Shown: one piece after another, positions 20,602 to 22,305 of the stretch | Numbering within the stretch: position 1 is the first letter of the stretch | Layout: each line of letters opens with the position of its first letter | NCBI GenBank assembly: GCA_015501075.1 | Contig: JADNYJ010000513.1 | Location: 1-22,305 of the forward strand | From: Gymnopilus junonius | Lineage: Eukaryota > Basidiomycota > Agaricomycetes > Agaricales > Galerinaceae | DNA: 22,305 nucleotides | Reading direction: 5' to 3' | Translations under genes and position numbers: made by a program | Notes under the pieces: generated by a model | Database searches by the model: none | Told to the model about the DNA's origin: nothing | Seen by the model: the letters and a program-made list of their open reading frames with translations, nothing else

Positions 20602-20608
20602 TTTTATA
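20602..20608 (-). promoter_or_regulatory. TATA box of the laccase gene
   Basis: On the minus strand TATAAAA lies 64 bases upstream of the laccase ATG (20537), the typical position for a strongly regulated fungal promoter. Confidence 0.6.
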
Positions 20609-21553
20609 CATCCCAGAGCCAGTAACAAGAAAGTTCGCCGAGGACTATAGGACAGCCGGCGCCGTAGGATCTGATGTCTCCTTAATAGGCCCATTGTCTT
20701 CATGTCAAATTTTAACGGCATGTTACAGACGCAACTGAATCGTTATCAACTCGAGTCTTTAGTTCAGGAGAAAGCAATGGCAATTTTTTTTTGCGACAAT
20801 TCCAAGTAAACTGCTGGAAGAACACAGAGAAGGGTGATATAACGACCAAGCAGGGTCTTCTCGACCATCAACGCTCCAATTAATTTGTCATTGCAGATAA
20901 GAAATTTACGTTTTGCGAGCTAGTACGCGGCGGGCGCCCCCAAAGATGGTCCCCGAATGGGGCTCGATCGGAGAGTCGGGCCACACCACTTTTCGGATCA
21001 AACGAGAAAAAGCATGAAAGTAACGTCAAACGGGCACGAACCTACGCAGAAGGCGGATGTAAGCTTTCAAGAGTATCGGGATATGCATACCTGTCCCGAA
21101 GAGTGAGGCCGATGGCCAGACGGGATGTGTACTAAACGGGAAGACCAGGAACCACCTCGAGTTCGACAACCAGTTATCATTGTACTCTTCAAGTCGACTT
21201 CACGTCCCGAGCTGTGAAATGGGGATTGGAAACACATATGCGCGTGGGTGAGTGATTGCCACCGCGCTGAGCGGCAACTTTAAGAGAATACAGGCCTTGG
21301 CGCGGAGGCAAGCAATCACAGCTTTCCCCAAAATAACAGGAGACAGAGTCTGACAGATTGCAAAGTTTGGTTAAATGGAGCCAACAGGTGGATTACACGC
21401 GCACGACCGTTATTACACGGGGGTCCATGTACCAAGCCAGGGCGGCTATGCTTTTTGGTGACGAAAGTTTAAAGTTAGTAGAGAGTTAGAGTCGGAGAAG
21501 TAAGTAGGAGTTCGACAGCTAAGATTAGAATTTATCATGTGAAATTTGGATGA

Positions 21554-21595
21554 TGTGATCACAGTGTGTCAAGCTCATGCATGATTTGTGCATGA
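21554..21595. repeat. Cluster of short palindromes near the 3' end of the F-box-like gene
   Basis: TGTGATCACA (21554-21563) is a perfect 10-base palindrome. TCATGCA (21575-21581) and TGCATGA (21589-21595) form an inverted pair with a 7-base spacer. The cluster lies 55-100 bases past the stop codon of the minus-strand gene and could sit in its 3' UTR. Confidence 0.4.
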
Positions 21596-21649
21596 TCAGG
21601 AAGGGTAAATTTAATATATTAATAAACAATTCTACCACTGCTGCTGTGA

Positions 21650-22305
21650 TTATTCGTCTACGGAGATTGTTACATCAATCGCCTTGAAATGCAATTTAGG
21701 TTCCAAGAGGGCTTCAATTTCTTTTACAGCAAGAACGCCATTGATACCAGTGTCAGGCCTAAATTGAAGGGAAAAGCGGGCATTGCGTAGCGATGGATGA
21801 AGTACGGTACTCGACAAGTGAGCGTCGAGGACCCTCCAGTGGTGTATTAAGAGTTCAATTGGATAATCGTGGCATCGATGTTCAGCTTGAATGTCTCCAC
21901 AGCGGGTTCGCCCTGCCGTCGCGAATGGTCCATTTAACGTGATATCCATGCCTTTATTGTAGTAGGTCCACGGAGTAGGGGCGGTAAGAGGAGTTCATCG
22001 ATAGTACTTCCGGTAAAATTACCTCCAGGATTGGTCATTTTGCTTCCTAATTTTAGGCTCCCGAAGTCTATTGAAGCGGCCTAAGTCAAAGCTTTCTGCC
22101 TGTATTGGTAGGAAACGTGAAATCTGACACCTCTACCCTACAGGCAATTTAAATGGCCATCAAAGAACGAAGCAAAGATACACTCACAATTCCAGGTTTT
22201 CCAAAAGAATACCTGCTCCAAACTTTGTCAGCAAGTCCCAGATGTAACGGACGTCAGATGAAGCAGTGAACTGGCAGTGTAGTGTTTTCAATTTCTTGAA
22301 GCGTC
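21650..22305 (-). CDS. F-box/LRR-like protein, 3' end only (5' end outside window)
   Basis: Minus-strand coding sequence resembling the C-terminal half of the large F-box-like families of agarics, which are usually SCF ubiquitin-ligase receptors or of unknown role. Exon 22305-22188 reads FKKLKTLHCQF and YIWDLLTKFGAGILLENLEL. A 50-base GT-AG intron (22187-22138) follows. The next exon has leucine-rich segments such as FNRLRSLKLGS and ELLLPPLLRG, then the 99-codon frame 21949-21650, with WRVLDAHLSS, SLRNARFSLQFRP and GVLAVKEIEALLEPKL before TAA. At least two frame changes (near 22090-22060 and 21960) are needed to join these pieces. No F-box itself is in the window, so the family call rests on pattern resemblance only. 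Confidence 0.5.

Larger units (their letters stand above)
20538..21649. other. Laccase upstream region, no gene
   Basis: These 1.1 kb lie upstream of the laccase start and downstream of the F-box-like gene. Apart from the laccase TATA box (listed separately) they hold a GC-rich patch around 20925-20990 and several short palindromes near 21550-21600. An open frame at 20437-20721 (-) is a shadow of laccase exon 1. No metal- or carbon-response element was identified with confidence. Confidence 0.5.

Noticed and set aside
1..22305. CRISPR arrays, bacterial-style operons, prophage or complete transposons
   Set aside because: No regularly spaced repeats, ribosome-binding sites, terminal repeats or transposase/reverse transcriptase motifs were seen; the intron-rich genes are plainly fungal nuclear.

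Overview
The window is nuclear DNA of a basidiomycete fungus, most likely an Agaricomycete. Genes are split by many introns of about 50-100 bases, often with exons of only 10-25 bases. The protein families fit: a fungal laccase, a DUF6534-type membrane protein, a GSTFuA/UstS-like glutathione S-transferase, an S28 peptidase and an F-box-like fragment. All identifications come from reading exons and recognising families by eye; no search was run.

Layout. 2-1816 (+): 3' part of a serine carboxypeptidase S28, with one exon badly broken. 3082-3155 (-): tRNA-Ile(AAU). 3347-4418 (-): RPC25, an RNA polymerase III subunit. It is head to head, 335 bases apart, with 4754-5968 (+): a RIM2-type mitochondrial pyrimidine nucleotide carrier. 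7401-8256 (+): a glutathione S-transferase. 10105-12391 (+): a DUF6534 seven-helix-like membrane protein. It converges on 12845-14962 (-): a TPR plus J-domain co-chaperone of the DNAJC7 type. 16280-18066 (+): a class V PLP-dependent transferase related to isopenicillin N epimerase and Egt2. It converges on 18239-20537 (-): a 14-exon laccase. 21650-22305 (-): 3' end of an F-box/LRR-like gene.

The genes do not form a pathway or operon. Laccase and the GSTFuA-like transferase are both typical of wood- or litter-decaying fungi. RPC25, RIM2, DNAJC7 and the tRNA are housekeeping. Gene-poor gaps (1817-3081, 5969-7400, 8257-10104, 14963-16279, 20538-21649) show no convincing transposon, CRISPR array or gene cluster.

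The strongest cross-cutting observation is technical. Six of the nine protein genes need one or more single-base insertions, often in short homopolymers, to restore a conserved reading frame. A seventh, the F-box-like fragment, may need them too. RPC25 and the GST need none. This looks more like residual deletions in the assembly than mass pseudogenisation, although exon 3 of the S28 gene (six shifts in about 225 bases) could be real decay. I did not find a new biological system here.
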